A stretch of 64,000 bases of DNA from Brevibacterium sp. CBA3109 (lineage in GTDB: Bacteria > Actinomycetota > Actinomycetes > Actinomycetales > Brevibacteriaceae). The notes beneath the pieces are model-generated. The model was not told the DNA's origin. It worked only from the letters and a program-made list of their open reading frames with translations, and made no database searches. Position numbers and translations under genes: made by a program. Every line of letters begins with the position of its first letter. The first letter of the stretch is position 1. Shown here in pieces: positions 25,307-34,344 of this stretch. Location: the NCBI RefSeq assembly GCF_040256645.1, contig NZ_CP158281.1:682001-746000 (forward strand). The letters run 5' to 3'.

Positions 25307-26079
25307 AACTGCCACCGACGCTGACCCAGCGCATGGCTGAGCTGGGCGAGGGGGAGCATCTGGCCGGAATGTGGGTCTGCTCCGGTTCGCCTGTGGCCGC
25401 GGAGATCGCCGCATCCTCGGGGATGCAGTGGGTGCTCATCGACGCCGAGCATTCGCCGATCGGCCTCGAAACCACGACCGGTCTGCTGCGCGCCATGAAC
25501 GGATACCCGGCGACCCCCGTCGTGCGTGTGCCCGTGAATGACCAGATGCTCATCAAGCAGTTCCTCGACCTCGGCGCGCAGAACCTGCTCGTGCCGATGA
25601 TCGATACCCCGGCCGACGCCGAGGCGGCCGTGCGTTCCGTGCACTACCCGCCTCGCGGTGTGCGCGGGGTGGGATCGGCACTGGCTCGGACCTCCCGTTG
25701 GAATGCGGTGCCGAACTACCTCGGCCGTGCCGAGGAACTCGTGTCCCTGACCGTGCAGATCGAATCCGCGACGGCGGTCGACAATGCCGCCGAGATCGCT
25801 GCCGTCGATGGGATCGATGCAGTGTTCGTCGGGCCCTCTGACCTTGCTGCTTCGATGGGATTGCTCGGTCAACAGGCCCACCCTGATATCACTGATGCGG
25901 TGCTGCGCACATTCGATGCGGTCAAGGCCGCCGGCAAACCAGTCGGTGTCAATGCTTTCGATCCCGAACAGGCGCGGAAGTACCTCGACGCCGGTGCGTC
26001 ATTCGTCCTCGTCGGGGCCGATGTCGGTCTGATGATGAACGGCGCCCGCGCCTGGGCCGAGACCTGGGTGCGCGACTGA
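25291..26079 (+). CDS. hpaI: 4-Hydroxy-2-oxo-heptane-1,7-dioate aldolase
   Basis: 262 residues, a class II pyruvate aldolase of the HpcH/HpaI family. MWVCSGSPVAAEIAASSG, then LIDAEHSPIG and FVGPSDLAASMG, give the expected metal and pyruvate-binding pattern. It splits the hydrated product into pyruvate and succinate semialdehyde. The frame is open further upstream, but only inside hpaH; ATG 25291 begins the conserved region. A strong terminator follows at 26105. Confidence 0.92.
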   Translation: MPFRVELPPTLTQRMAELGEGEHLAGMWVCSGSPVAAEIAASSGMQWVLIDAEHSPIGLETTTGLLRAMNGYPATPVVRVPVNDQMLIKQFLDLGAQNLLVPMIDTPADAEAAVRSVHYPPRGVRGVGSALARTSRWNAVPNYLGRAEELVSLTVQIESATAVDNAAEIAAVDGIDAVFVGPSDLAASMGLLGQQAHPDITDAVLRTFDAVKAAGKPVGVNAFDPEQARKYLDAGASFVLVGADVGLMMNGARAWAETWVRD

Positions 26080-26104
26080 TCGGCTGAGAGCAGCTGAGCA
26101 GCGT

Positions 26105-26144
26105 GGCGGTGGCCCGGAGGATGTGTGTCCTCCGGGCCACCGCC
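26105..26144. terminator. Strong bidirectional terminator after hpaI
   Basis: A 17-bp perfect stem (26105-26121 with 26128-26144) and a 6-base loop TGTGTG separates hpaI from the convergent surface-protein gene. The plus-strand side is followed by only two T, so termination relies on stem strength. Confidence 0.85.
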
Positions 26145-26151
26145 TTACTCC

Positions 26152-28119
26152 TTACTCTTTGATTCGGCGTCTGCCGGTGATGAGCAGGGCCGTGGCTCCG
26201 AGCCCGATGAGGAAGATTCCGGCGCCGATGAGCATTCCGTTGCCCGTGGTGCCCGTCCTCGGCAGCTGTGCCGGTGGGGCGGGTGCTGCAGGTTCGTCTG
26301 CGACCGGTTCCGAGACCGGCTCGGCCGGCGGGGCAGGTGGCTCCGGTGCCTCCGGCGGGGCAGGCGGCGCAGTAGGTTCTTCAGGTGGTGTCGAGGGCTC
26401 CTCGGGCGGGGTTGGTTCCGGCGGTGCTGGGGGAGCAGTGGGCTCCTCCGGTGGCGGCGTCGGCGTCTCCTCAGGTGGCCGGTACACGGTTTCAGCGGGG
26501 ATGCCCCAATCGCTCGTCCATTTCTGGTGCTCGTCGTTGTCCTGGATCGTGGTCACATAGGTCACCCACCCGACGGGCATGTCGATGGCCTCTGAACTCA
26601 CCGTTGCGGTGCCCTCCTGGTCCCCGACCACGGTGATGTCCTGGGAATGGAGCTTCGTCCCGCTGACTTCCTTCGACTGCTCTGGCTCGGTGTCCGAATG
26701 ATATGCCGTCATCGTGATCACTGCTTCTCCTCCCGGGCGCAGTCCGCTGACCGTGACCTCATCGTGGACGGCGTTGACCTTGAGAACCGCCTTCGTCTCG
26801 GCGCTCGGGGTCCAGGGAACGAAGCCTGTTTCCCGCGGCTGACCGTGGACGCCCTTCCATTCCTTCGTGGACTTGTCACCGGCGATGGTCTCGGTGAAGT
26901 ACATCCATCCGTGGAAGTCCTGGGGAACAGTGATCGCATCGGATCGGTGTGTGCCGTTGCCGACGTCCTTCGACGTCACCTGTGCGATCACCTCGGCGTC
27001 GTCGTTCTTCTTCCCGGGTTCGGGCACCGATTCCGTCTGCCACAGTTCGTGCTCGACGGTGACCGTGTGGTCGCCGACCAGGCCGGAGACGGTGAACGTG
27101 TCGGTGATCGAATCGCCTGGCTGCGGGCTCTGGTCGGAGATCTCGGTGGAGACACGAGGCTGTGAGGACATGTCGACCTTTGCCTGAGCGGAGACCTCGA
27201 CAGGTTCGTCGGGGGTGATGACCCGTTGGACCCGTTTGGTCTTCTGAGGTTCGTAGAGCAGGCCAGATTCTGGCGCGAGGTGTGCCGATGCCTTAGCCGT
27301 GACCGTGCCGGGAGCGTTGAGCTTGAGGGTGGTGACGACGGGTTTAGCCTTGCTGGTCAGGAATTTCGGTGCGTCCTCGGTTCCGCTGACGTCGAGCGTG
27401 AGAGGAATTCCCGGCACGGCGTTGCCTGAGGCGCTGGTCAAGGACACGGAAAGCGTGACCGTGCCCGTCATGGGGAGCTGGACCCGCTTGTCACCGCCCG
27501 TGCCGTCGTCGATTCGTGTGACATCACCATCCTTGGGTCCCTGCTTGCCATATGGCTCGAGCACCGGCATGTCTACGACTGGGGTCAGGCTGACATCGAG
27601 GGTATAGGGACCCGCGAACTTCTTGGCTTCGGTGCTGATCTTTGAGAACTGCTTCGCGGCACCCGTGAACTTCTTTCCCAGGTCGCCGGGCTCTTGCGGG
27701 GGAACCTTGTGATCATGCGTGATCGCCTCATCCAGACGTGCCAGCGCGCTCAAGGCTGCCTGCACATCGGCAGATGTGGACCCGGAGTACTCGTGCAGCG
27801 CCCACGCGGTCTGCGCGGTGGTGATCTTCTGCGCTTCTGAGCTCGTGAAGTATTTGGGTAGGGGCGACTGTTTGCCGGCATCGATGCAGTATGCCTGCGA
27901 GTTATCGAAGGTTCGGTAGGCGCCATACCAGGTCTTGCCCTGCGGTGCGTGATGCCAGATGCCCGGACCATAGGCGTCGCTGGCCTTGAGCATCGGCACT
28001 TCGCCAAGCGAAGGGGGCGGTCCTTGGGCCATGGCCGGTCCGAGTCCGATGAGAGAGGCCAGGGCCAGGACCAGTAGGAGGAGAGCGGAGCGGAGAGCGA
28101 AGCGTCTGCGAGTATTCAT
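26152..28119 (-). CDS. LPXTG-anchored surface protein with thioester (TQXA-like) domain
   Basis: 655 residues from ATG 28119. A signal peptide (ALRSALLLLVLALASLIG) is followed by a domain with WYGAYRTFDNSQAYCIDAG and AQTAWALHEYSG; the Cys in YCID and the Gln in AQTAW are the pair that forms an internal thioester in Gram-positive TED adhesins. The middle contains Ig-like repeats (two copies of a VTVSGL/VTVEHELWQ-type unit, each ending in a conserved W). A Pro/Glu-rich wall-spanning stretch with repeated PPEEPTAPPAPPE follows, then the sortase signal LPRTG at 619-623, a hydrophobic helix and RRRIKE. It is likely covalently attached to peptidoglycan and used in adhesion. Confidence 0.88.
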   Translation of the reverse strand: MNTRRRFALRSALLLLVLALASLIGLGPAMAQGPPPSLGEVPMLKASDAYGPGIWHHAPQGKTWYGAYRTFDNSQAYCIDAGKQSPLPKYFTSSEAQKITTAQTAWALHEYSGSTSADVQAALSALARLDEAITHDHKVPPQEPGDLGKKFTGAAKQFSKISTEAKKFAGPYTLDVSLTPVVDMPVLEPYGKQGPKDGDVTRIDDGTGGDKRVQLPMTGTVTLSVSLTSASGNAVPGIPLTLDVSGTEDAPKFLTSKAKPVVTTLKLNAPGTVTAKASAHLAPESGLLYEPQKTKRVQRVITPDEPVEVSAQAKVDMSSQPRVSTEISDQSPQPGDSITDTFTVSGLVGDHTVTVEHELWQTESVPEPGKKNDDAEVIAQVTSKDVGNGTHRSDAITVPQDFHGWMYFTETIAGDKSTKEWKGVHGQPRETGFVPWTPSAETKAVLKVNAVHDEVTVSGLRPGGEAVITMTAYHSDTEPEQSKEVSGTKLHSQDITVVGDQEGTATVSSEAIDMPVGWVTYVTTIQDNDEHQKWTSDWGIPAETVYRPPEETPTPPPEEPTAPPAPPEPTPPEEPSTPPEEPTAPPAPPEAPEPPAPPAEPVSEPVADEPAAPAPPAQLPRTGTTGNGMLIGAGIFLIGLGATALLITGRRRIKE

Positions 28120-28503
28120 ATTCCGATTCCACGATGAACGTGCCGAGCCTGACCAGTGCGGAAAACCTGCCTGTGAATTCACCCGGCATCATCCACAGGA
28201 AAACAAACACGAGTCGATGTCGACAGCAGTGGGGGTGTGGACAGGCGAGGGTGCCCGCGGGTAGGCATCGTTGCAGGTCACAGTGTTGCTGTCGAGATTC
28301 GACGGGCAGCCCACTATTTCATCGCTGCTGTCCCTCGCCGAGGTGGTCGGCGGGAACGGTGATTCGTCCACATGGGAGCGAACGTGAGTGGGTCACCGAA
28401 TGTCAGCAACTGTTGCGGTATGGCCACACCGTTCTGGGCCTGGCGTCAGCAATGGACCGTAAACTTGTCAAGGCGGTGAACTCCAGACGAAGAAGGACGA
28501 TAT
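28120..28503. other. Intergenic region between divergent genes
   Basis: A 384-bp gap holding the promoters of the surface-protein gene and the PrsW-like gene. I see no ORF with plausible codon use, no RNA gene and no strong repeat. A possible -10 (TAAACT) lies at 28459-28464, about 40 bp before the PrsW-like start, without a clear -35. Confidence 0.4.
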
Positions 28504-30180
28504 ATGTCGCATCAGGCGGGCCCCGGAAACGGCCCCGACTCGCAGCAGAACGCGCATCCGGGCGACCCCGTGCCCCAGCGCGCGCATCCTCCTCGGGGCA
28601 CCGACCCCCGGAACCCCAATGTGCCGCCTCAGCAAGGAATGCCTCCACACGGTCAGGCCCAGATGCCGCCACAAGGGCCACCGATGCAACAGCCCCAGCC
28701 GCAGCAGCCGGTCCCGCCGCCGCAGCGTCCGAACAACGACCGGTTTCGTCCTCGCCCGTCGCAGCCCGGTCCCGGTTCGCAGGGGCCTGGCCCGCAGCAG
28801 CCCCCTCGTCAGATCCCTCAGCCGGGGATGAGCCCGGCGTCACAGGGTCAGGGCAATCCCCGTTTCGGCGCCCCGATGGGCCAGCCACCGATGCAGAGCC
28901 AGCCGCCGATGCAGCGACGCGTCTACGAACAGGCTCGGTTCGCACCGACCGTGACCCAGGAGATGCGGGTCCGTGCCCGCGTGCAGGCACCTCAGCAGGT
29001 GGTCTCGGAGACCCCGTGGACCGGGGCTGTGCGCCAGTCCCAGCCCGAGGAAGAGCCCGGGTCGACCGCAAACATTGTGCGCTTGGTGATCGCCATCCTC
29101 GCAGTGGTCGGCCTCTTCGTCGGACTGTTGCTTCTTGCTCTTCTCGGAGGACTGAGCTTTGGTCTGAGGCTCTTCGCGCTGGTTGCGTTGTCAGCGGTGC
29201 CACTGATTGCGATCGTCGCCTACGTGCTCTGGCTCGACCGATGGAAACCACAGCCGAAGATCATCCTCGGACTCTGTCTCCTCTGGGGTGCCGTCGCCGC
29301 CGTCATCCTCACCCTCTTCGTCTCCCTCGTCAGCCAGGTCGCGCTCTATTTCGCCGGTGTCGGGGCAATGCCCGATGCCGTCGGCGCCGTGATCCAGGCC
29401 CCGATCGTCGAGGAGACGACGAAGACCGTGCTGCTGGTTGTCATAGCCCTCGCCGCTCGCCGGCACTTCGAAGGTCCCCTCGACGGACTCGTCTATGGTG
29501 CCCTCATCGGTGCCGGCTTCGCTTTCACTGAAAATGTGCTCTACCTCGGCGGAGCGTGGGAGCAAGGCGATGGCATGGATCTGCTGTGGACCTTCATTCT
29601 CCGCTGCCTGTTCTCCCCGCTGCTGCACACGGTGTTCTGTACCTGTGCCGGCGTGACCATCGGCCTTGCTGCCCGAAAGTGGCAATGGTGGGCGATCATC
29701 CTGATGTGGCTGCCTGGCCTCCTCGTCGGCATGATTCTGCACGCCATTTGGAACGGAACGATGACCGGGCTGGGCCAGATCAACGAAGTTGTGTCGATCA
29801 TCGGACTCATCGTCCTCAGCTTCATCTTCACCACACTTTGGGTGGTGCTCGGGATTGTCCTGCGCCGCAGTGAACGCCTACACACGCAGAATATGCTCGG
29901 CGACTACGCGAACACGGGATGGCTCACTTACTCCGAAGTCGACATGCTCGCTACGTGGAAGGGACGCAAGTTCGGCAAACGCTGGGCCGATTCGTTCCCC
30001 GGCGGCAAGGAGGAGATGCGCACCATGATCCGTACCTCCGGAGATCTCTCGACGACGCGCATGCGGCTCCTGGCCGGAGTCGGAGGGCAGAAGGAACGTG
30101 ACATAGAGAGCTTCCAGCTGAAGAAGTTCTCTTCCGCCCGCGATCGCCTTCTCGCCGCATCGAATAGCGTGGTGCGCTGA
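28504..30180 (+). CDS. PrsW-family intramembrane metalloprotease
   Basis: 558 residues. The first ~190 are a Pro/Gln-rich, disordered cytoplasmic region. About seven to eight membrane segments follow. The PrsW motifs are present in order: PIVEETTKT (EExxK), GFAFTENVLYL (FxxxExxxY-type), LLHTVFCT (first His) and GMILHAIWNG (second His). PrsW family members cleave membrane-embedded substrates such as anti-sigma factors. The C-terminal ~130 residues are soluble. The start ATG 28504 has AGAAGGA upstream. It is followed after only five bases by a MarP-like protease gene, so the two are probably co-transcribed. Confidence 0.87.
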   Translation: MSHQAGPGNGPDSQQNAHPGDPVPQRAHPPRGTDPRNPNVPPQQGMPPHGQAQMPPQGPPMQQPQPQQPVPPPQRPNNDRFRPRPSQPGPGSQGPGPQQPPRQIPQPGMSPASQGQGNPRFGAPMGQPPMQSQPPMQRRVYEQARFAPTVTQEMRVRARVQAPQQVVSETPWTGAVRQSQPEEEPGSTANIVRLVIAILAVVGLFVGLLLLALLGGLSFGLRLFALVALSAVPLIAIVAYVLWLDRWKPQPKIILGLCLLWGAVAAVILTLFVSLVSQVALYFAGVGAMPDAVGAVIQAPIVEETTKTVLLVVIALAARRHFEGPLDGLVYGALIGAGFAFTENVLYLGGAWEQGDGMDLLWTFILRCLFSPLLHTVFCTCAGVTIGLAARKWQWWAIILMWLPGLLVGMILHAIWNGTMTGLGQINEVVSIIGLIVLSFIFTTLWVVLGIVLRRSERLHTQNMLGDYANTGWLTYSEVDMLATWKGRKFGKRWADSFPGGKEEMRTMIRTSGDLSTTRMRLLAGVGGQKERDIESFQLKKFSSARDRLLAASNSVVR

Positions 30181-30185
30181 CTTCT

Positions 30186-31376
30186 ATGATGATCGTAGAC
30201 GTCGTCATCATCATCTTGGGGATCGCTGCGCTCTTCTCCGGGTTCCGCCAGGGAATCATCATCGGTCTCGGCACCGCAGTCGGCTTCGTTGTCGGCTGGA
30301 TCGTGGGCCGGCTGCTCTCACCCCTGGTCGAAAGCCTGAGCGAAGGCACCCAGGCAATGGAGAATCCCGGTGTTGTCATTCTCCTGGCGTCGATGCCGCT
30401 CGTCCTCAGCGTTCTGTTCGCCTTCGCCGGCAACGGGATCGGCGCATGGATCAAACGATCCATGGACTCTCAGCTTGGGCAGGGCATCGACTCGATCGGC
30501 GGCACGGTCACCGCTGGTGTTGTCTTCGTCCTTGTCATCTGGCTGGCGGCGGGTTTCATTCGGACCACATCGTGGGTCGAACCGAACCGGTGGGTCGCGG
30601 ACTCATCGGTGATAGCGGCCGTCGACCGGACGATCCCATACTCCTCGCAGATCGCGCTGGGCGACATCTCCCAAGGTCTTAAGGCCACAGGGTTCCCGCA
30701 AGTGTTCGCTGGCCAGACAGAGCAGATACGCGGCGTCGGGGAACCCGACTCCGCGATGGTCGATGTCGGTCGTGGCGTCGAGGAATCCGTCGTCAAGATC
30801 ACGACCACTGCCACTACCTGTCCGACAGGGTCCGAGGGGTCGGGGTTCGTCTACAGCGACGGACTCATCGCCACCAACGCCCACGTCGTTGCAGGCTCAA
30901 CGGACCTCGCCGTCCAAGTCGGCGGTAAGGGTAAGCCTTTCTCCGCCGAGGTGGTGGAATTCGATTCTGAGGCCGACGTGGCCGTCTTGCGGGTTCCCGA
31001 GCTTGATGCGCCCGCTCTCGACTTCGGTAATGGGCTGGGGCCGGGCGACGACTCAGTGGTCGCCGGCTTCCCCCAGAACGGGCCTTATACGATCTCTCCT
31101 TCGCGAGTGCGCGAGAAGATCAACGCGCGGGGCCTCGACATCTACGATTCGAGTTCAGTGGTGCGCGAGGTGTATTCGATCCGCGGAATCGTCCGCGAAG
31201 GAAACTCGGGTGGTCCGCTGCTCGACGCGAACGGTGATGTGGTGGGGATGGTCTTCGCCAGGTCTGCCACCGATGAGGAGACAGGGTATGCCCTCACACG
31301 TGCGGAGATCAGCGACGAACTGCAGGCGGGAACGCAGAACCGGGCTCCGCAGCCGACAGGGCAGTGCACCGGCTGA
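30186..31376 (+). CDS. MarP-like membrane serine protease (CvpA plus trypsin-like domain)
   Basis: 396 residues. Four N-terminal membrane segments resemble CvpA (VDVVIIILGIAALFSGFRQG). A periplasm-side trypsin-like domain carries the triad: His in ATNAHVVAG, Asp in SEADVAVLRV and Ser in EGNSGGPLLD. Cysteines in TTATTCPTGS and in the final QCTG could form a disulfide, as described for MarP. Mycobacterial MarP (Rv3671c) supports acid resistance and cell-wall hydrolase processing. The stop codon lies in the first copy of a 17-bp tandem repeat. Confidence 0.88.
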   Translation: MMIVDVVIIILGIAALFSGFRQGIIIGLGTAVGFVVGWIVGRLLSPLVESLSEGTQAMENPGVVILLASMPLVLSVLFAFAGNGIGAWIKRSMDSQLGQGIDSIGGTVTAGVVFVLVIWLAAGFIRTTSWVEPNRWVADSSVIAAVDRTIPYSSQIALGDISQGLKATGFPQVFAGQTEQIRGVGEPDSAMVDVGRGVEESVVKITTTATTCPTGSEGSGFVYSDGLIATNAHVVAGSTDLAVQVGGKGKPFSAEVVEFDSEADVAVLRVPELDAPALDFGNGLGPGDDSVVAGFPQNGPYTISPSRVREKINARGLDIYDSSSVVREVYSIRGIVREGNSGGPLLDANGDVVGMVFARSATDEETGYALTRAEISDELQAGTQNRAPQPTGQCTG

Positions 31377-31440
31377 GACAGTGCACCGGTTGAGACAGTG
31401 CACCGGTTGAGACAGTGCACCGGTTGAGACAGTGCACCGG
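31362..31440 (+). repeat. 17-bp tandem repeat, five copies, over the marP-like stop codon
   Basis: CAGTGCACCGG recurs at 31362, 31379, 31396, 31413 and 31430, exactly every 17 bp; the unit is CAGTGCACCGGTTGAGA with small changes at the ends of the array. The first copy encodes the last residues and stop of the protease; the others extend beyond it. Confidence 0.9.
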
Positions 31441-31486
31441 CTGACAACTATCTCAGGTCAAGACTGACGACTATTTCAGGTCAAGG
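31441..31486 (+). repeat. 23-bp tandem duplication over the EEP gene stop codon
   Basis: CTGACAACTATCTCAGGTCA at 31441 and CTGACGACTATTTCAGGTCA at 31464 are two copies of a 23-bp unit. The second copy contains the stop and last codons of the minus-strand EEP gene, so the duplication repeats that gene's 3' end just as the adjacent array repeats the end of the protease gene. Confidence 0.8.
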
Positions 31487-32412
31487 CCGGCGAGGACGGC
31501 GCGATGGTCACTCGAGCCGCGGTCGAGCACCTCGTCGGAGGTGGCGTCGAACCCGCGATACAGTACGTGGTCGAGTCGGGTGACAGGGAAGCGAGCGGGC
31601 CAGGTGAAGCCGAATCCGCCGCCGGTTTCGACCCGCGTATCCTCCAGCGGGGGAGACAGGGTCGAGAAGTTGGTGTCCGTCGTTGCGGTGTTGAAGTCAC
31701 CGGCGACGATGACGTGCTCGGCTGCATCGGTTTCGACTTCTGTGGCCAATCTGCGGATCGCAGCATTGCGCATGGCTTCATGACCGGGGCGCACCGAAGG
31801 CATGTGCACGGAGTAGAACCTGATGTCGCCGTGGTCTGTGGAGACGGTTGTGGCGAAGGCGCGCGGCCACTGCAGCCCCAGGTCCACCTCTTCGGGTGCA
31901 GACATCGGCCATTTCGACCACACACCGATCGTGTCGACGACCTGCGAATGTTCGAACGAGGAATCGAGTTCCTTGTGGATGATCTTGCCCGACAGGGACT
32001 CCAGTTCCTGAATCGTGACGATGTCCGGGTCGGCGGACACGAGGCTCTTCGCCGCCGCTGTGGGCTCGGGCAGCCTGGCTCCCACGTTGTGCGTAGCCAC
32101 AGTGAGGTCCGGTTCGCCGGTGTCGTTCGCCGGAATCACAGCGGAACCGAACATCGAGGCCCAGACAACTGTCGGAACCAGAATGCCGATTGCTGACAGC
32201 ACCGAGAAGCGGATGAGGAACATGAGCAGGACGAGGGCCAGGACGATTCCCGTCCACGGCAGGATGCTCTCGACGAGCAGTGCAACGCCCATTCTGGTAG
32301 GCAGCAGGTGGTGGAGCAGGAGGAATGCCGCATAGGCCACGCCGAAGATCAGCGCAGTGATCCCCTTGGCTGGGCTACGCGATTTTCTGGGTTGAGAATA
32401 TTCCTGGTTCAT
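31471..32412 (-). CDS. Membrane-anchored EEP-family hydrolase
   Basis: 313 residues. Three hydrophobic segments occupy residues ~15-90, followed by an EEP domain on the outer side of the membrane: LTVATHNVG, IVTIQELES (metal Glu), YSVHMPSV, VAGDFNTA and the terminal SSDHRAVLAGL. This architecture is common in actinobacterial membrane-anchored endonuclease/exonuclease/phosphatase proteins of unknown substrate. It is convergent with the MarP-like gene. ATG 32412 is preceded by AGCTTCTTAATCG with no clear Shine-Dalgarno. Confidence 0.83.
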   Translation of the reverse strand: MNQEYSQPRKSRSPAKGITALIFGVAYAAFLLLHHLLPTRMGVALLVESILPWTGIVLALVLLMFLIRFSVLSAIGILVPTVVWASMFGSAVIPANDTGEPDLTVATHNVGARLPEPTAAAKSLVSADPDIVTIQELESLSGKIIHKELDSSFEHSQVVDTIGVWSKWPMSAPEEVDLGLQWPRAFATTVSTDHGDIRFYSVHMPSVRPGHEAMRNAAIRRLATEVETDAAEHVIVAGDFNTATTDTNFSTLSPPLEDTRVETGGGFGFTWPARFPVTRLDHVLYRGFDATSDEVLDRGSSDHRAVLAGLDLK

Positions 32413-32511
32413 CGATTAAGAAGCTTAACCGCTGAGCCTGTCCTCATGCTGGGTGAGTCATGCGACGTGCCTCACTTGAGACCAGGTTGAGCTGGTGGCG
32501 CTGGGCGAGGG

Positions 32512-33339
32512 TCATCTGTGGGCGGTGGCCGACCACACCGTGACATCGGGGTGAGTGTCATAGCGATAGCCGGTGCCTCTCATTGTCCGAATCACCGTAG
32601 AGTACTCTCCCAAACGCCTGCGCAGCCGCCGGATATGCACGTCAACAGTCCTCTCATCAGGGACTTCGCCACCTGACCAGACGGCAGTGATGAGATCTTC
32701 ACGAGGCAGAGTGGAATCGGCATGAGAGACGAGAGTTGCCAGGAGGTCGAATTCCTTGGTGGTGACATCGATGAGGTCGCCGTCGATGCGGACCTCGCGG
32801 CGGGGGATGTCGATGCGCAGTCGCTCAGCGGTTCGGTTCTGGAAGTTCCCATTGAATCGGGATCCGAAGCCGCCTGTGGGGGCGGCTTCGCCGATGCCCT
32901 GCTCGGACTCACGGCGCAGGGGCGGCGGGTGGATGCGGCTGGGGATGCGCGAGCGGACCGGGCCGTGTGTTCCAGCCGGGGTCCCGGTGGCGGCCGGGGA
33001 GCCGTTGGCCACGGCACGGACGGCATCGATGTCGTTGCCGCGACCTTCTGGTGCCAAAGCGATGACCGCCTGGGTCTCTGCCTGGGAGGCCAGTTCCTTC
33101 GCGTAGGCCTGCAGCTCGCCGGCGATCGCGGAGAGGTTAGTCCCATCGGCGGCGGCCTTAGACTCATCAAGGCCGATGTAGACGATGATTCCGCGCGCTG
33201 CCTTCGGTGAGGGCACGACGCCGGCGGGGCCGAAGGTGTGGGGCGGGTTCTGTGGGTCTACAGCACTCAACCGGGCTCCTGCGCGACGGATGGCAGCTGC
33301 GCTGCGTGGATGTGCGTACGCTGGTTCTGAATTCGACAT
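32512..33339 (-). CDS. Winged-helix (OmpR/PhoB-type) DNA-binding protein with atypical N-terminus
   Basis: 275 residues. The last ~95 form a PhoB-type winged helix: RREVRIDGDLIDVTTKEFDLLA, cut here at 22-residue homology, then LITAVWSGG, RTVDVHIRRLRRRLGE and the C-terminal hairpin RTMRGTGYRYD. In place of a phospho-receiver domain there is a short alpha/beta-looking region (GIIVYIGLDESK, then QAVIALAPEG) and a Pro/Gly-rich linker, so it is not a normal response regulator. No kinase gene is nearby. Its target is unknown. Confidence 0.8.
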   Translation of the reverse strand: MSNSEPAYAHPRSAAAIRRAGARLSAVDPQNPPHTFGPAGVVPSPKAARGIIVYIGLDESKAAADGTNLSAIAGELQAYAKELASQAETQAVIALAPEGRGNDIDAVRAVANGSPAATGTPAGTHGPVRSRIPSRIHPPPLRRESEQGIGEAAPTGGFGSRFNGNFQNRTAERLRIDIPRREVRIDGDLIDVTTKEFDLLATLVSHADSTLPREDLITAVWSGGEVPDERTVDVHIRRLRRRLGEYSTVIRTMRGTGYRYDTHPDVTVWSATAHR

Positions 33340-33627
33340 TGCTGTCCTTTGCTTCGACCTGGAAGGCCGTTGTGACTGAATGAGTCCGCTGCGGAGTCTG
33401 CGTGTACTCGTTCGAGGCCGGACAGCGGGGAGACGGTCACCGACAACGAACGCAGAGCATACACATGCCTGCGGGGCACATTCGCGTCAAGTGCGTCGTA
33501 GAAGTCATGGCTTCATTATTTGTCACAAAATTCGCCGGTGGCAAAGGAAAGCCCGAAAATGAGACGAGTGTGACGAAATATGACATTCTTTCGCCACGCC
33601 CTTCGGACCGGTTCGGCGGTGTTCAGC
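33340..33627. other. Intergenic region between the winged-helix gene and upp
   Basis: A 288-bp gap with a low-GC patch at 33500-33595 that includes TTTGTCACAAAATT and GTGTGACGAAAT, a possible imperfect operator pair. No coding sequence is supported. It should contain the promoter of the winged-helix gene. Confidence 0.35.
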
Positions 33628-34266
33628 TCAGTCGACGATTCCGTACATCCGGTCACCAGCGTCGCCGAGCCCAGGAACGATGTAGCCCTTCTCGTTGAGT
33701 TTCTCGTCCAGCGCAGCCGTGTAGATCTCGACATTCGCGGACTGTGCGTAATCCCTCTCAATCCGCTCGACGCCCTCCGGGGCGCTGACGAGGCAGACCG
33801 CTGTGACGTCTCTGGCGCCTCGGGCGAGGAGGAAGTCGATGGCCATGGCTAAGGTCCCACCCGTGGCCAGCATCGGATCGACGACGAAGACCTGTCGGCC
33901 GCTGAGGTCATCGGGCAGGCGATCGGCGTAGGCGCTGGGCTCAAATGTCTCCTCGTCGCGGACCATCCCCAGGAAGCCCACCTCGGCGGTGGGGAGTATG
34001 CGCAGCATCCCATCGAGCATGCCCAGGCCCGCGCGCAGAATCGGGACGACGACCGGGCGCGGCTCGGCCAAGCGGGTGCCGGTGAACGTCGTCACTGGAG
34101 TCGTGATTTCCTTGTCCTCGACCGCGACCGAGCGGGTGGCCTCGTAGGCGAGGAGCATGACGAGTTCCTCGGTGAGCTGACGGAACCGAGCGGAATCGGT
34201 GCTCTGGTCACGCAGGACGCTGAGTTTATGGGCGATGAGCGGGTGATCGGCTACATGAAGGCGCAT
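33628..34266 (-). CDS. upp: Uracil phosphoribosyltransferase
   Basis: 212 residues from ATG 34266 ([20 protein letters not shown]); an upstream in-frame ATG would add 23 unconserved residues. The PRPP-binding loop is [12 protein letters not shown] and the uracil-binding C-terminus is [28 protein letters not shown] is also diagnostic. It converts uracil and PRPP to UMP in salvage and is divergent from the TadA-associated gene. Confidence 0.96.
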   Translation of the reverse strand: MRLHVADHPLIAHKLSVLRDQSTDSARFRQLTEELVMLLAYEATRSVAVEDKEITTPVTTFTGTRLAEPRPVVVPILRAGLGMLDGMLRILPTAEVGFLGMVRDEETFEPSAYADRLPDDLSGRQVFVVDPMLATGGTLAMAIDFLLARGARDVTAVCLVSAPEGVERIERDYAQSANVEIYTAALDEKLNEKGYIVPGLGDAGDRMYGIVD

Positions 34267-34344
34267 AGGAGAAATGGTACGGAACTTTTCATCTTCGCGC
34301 GTGGAGCTGTGGTGAAAGGTCGGCCGAAGCGTCACAATGGGAGC

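Noticed and set aside
23558..25414. 618-residue minus-strand frame across hpaD and hpaH
   Set aside because: Antisense shadow of two well-supported enzymes; composition is typical of reversed high-GC codons.
31362..31440. Possible CRISPR array
   Set aside because: The 17-bp units are directly adjacent with no spacers, and no cas genes are present.
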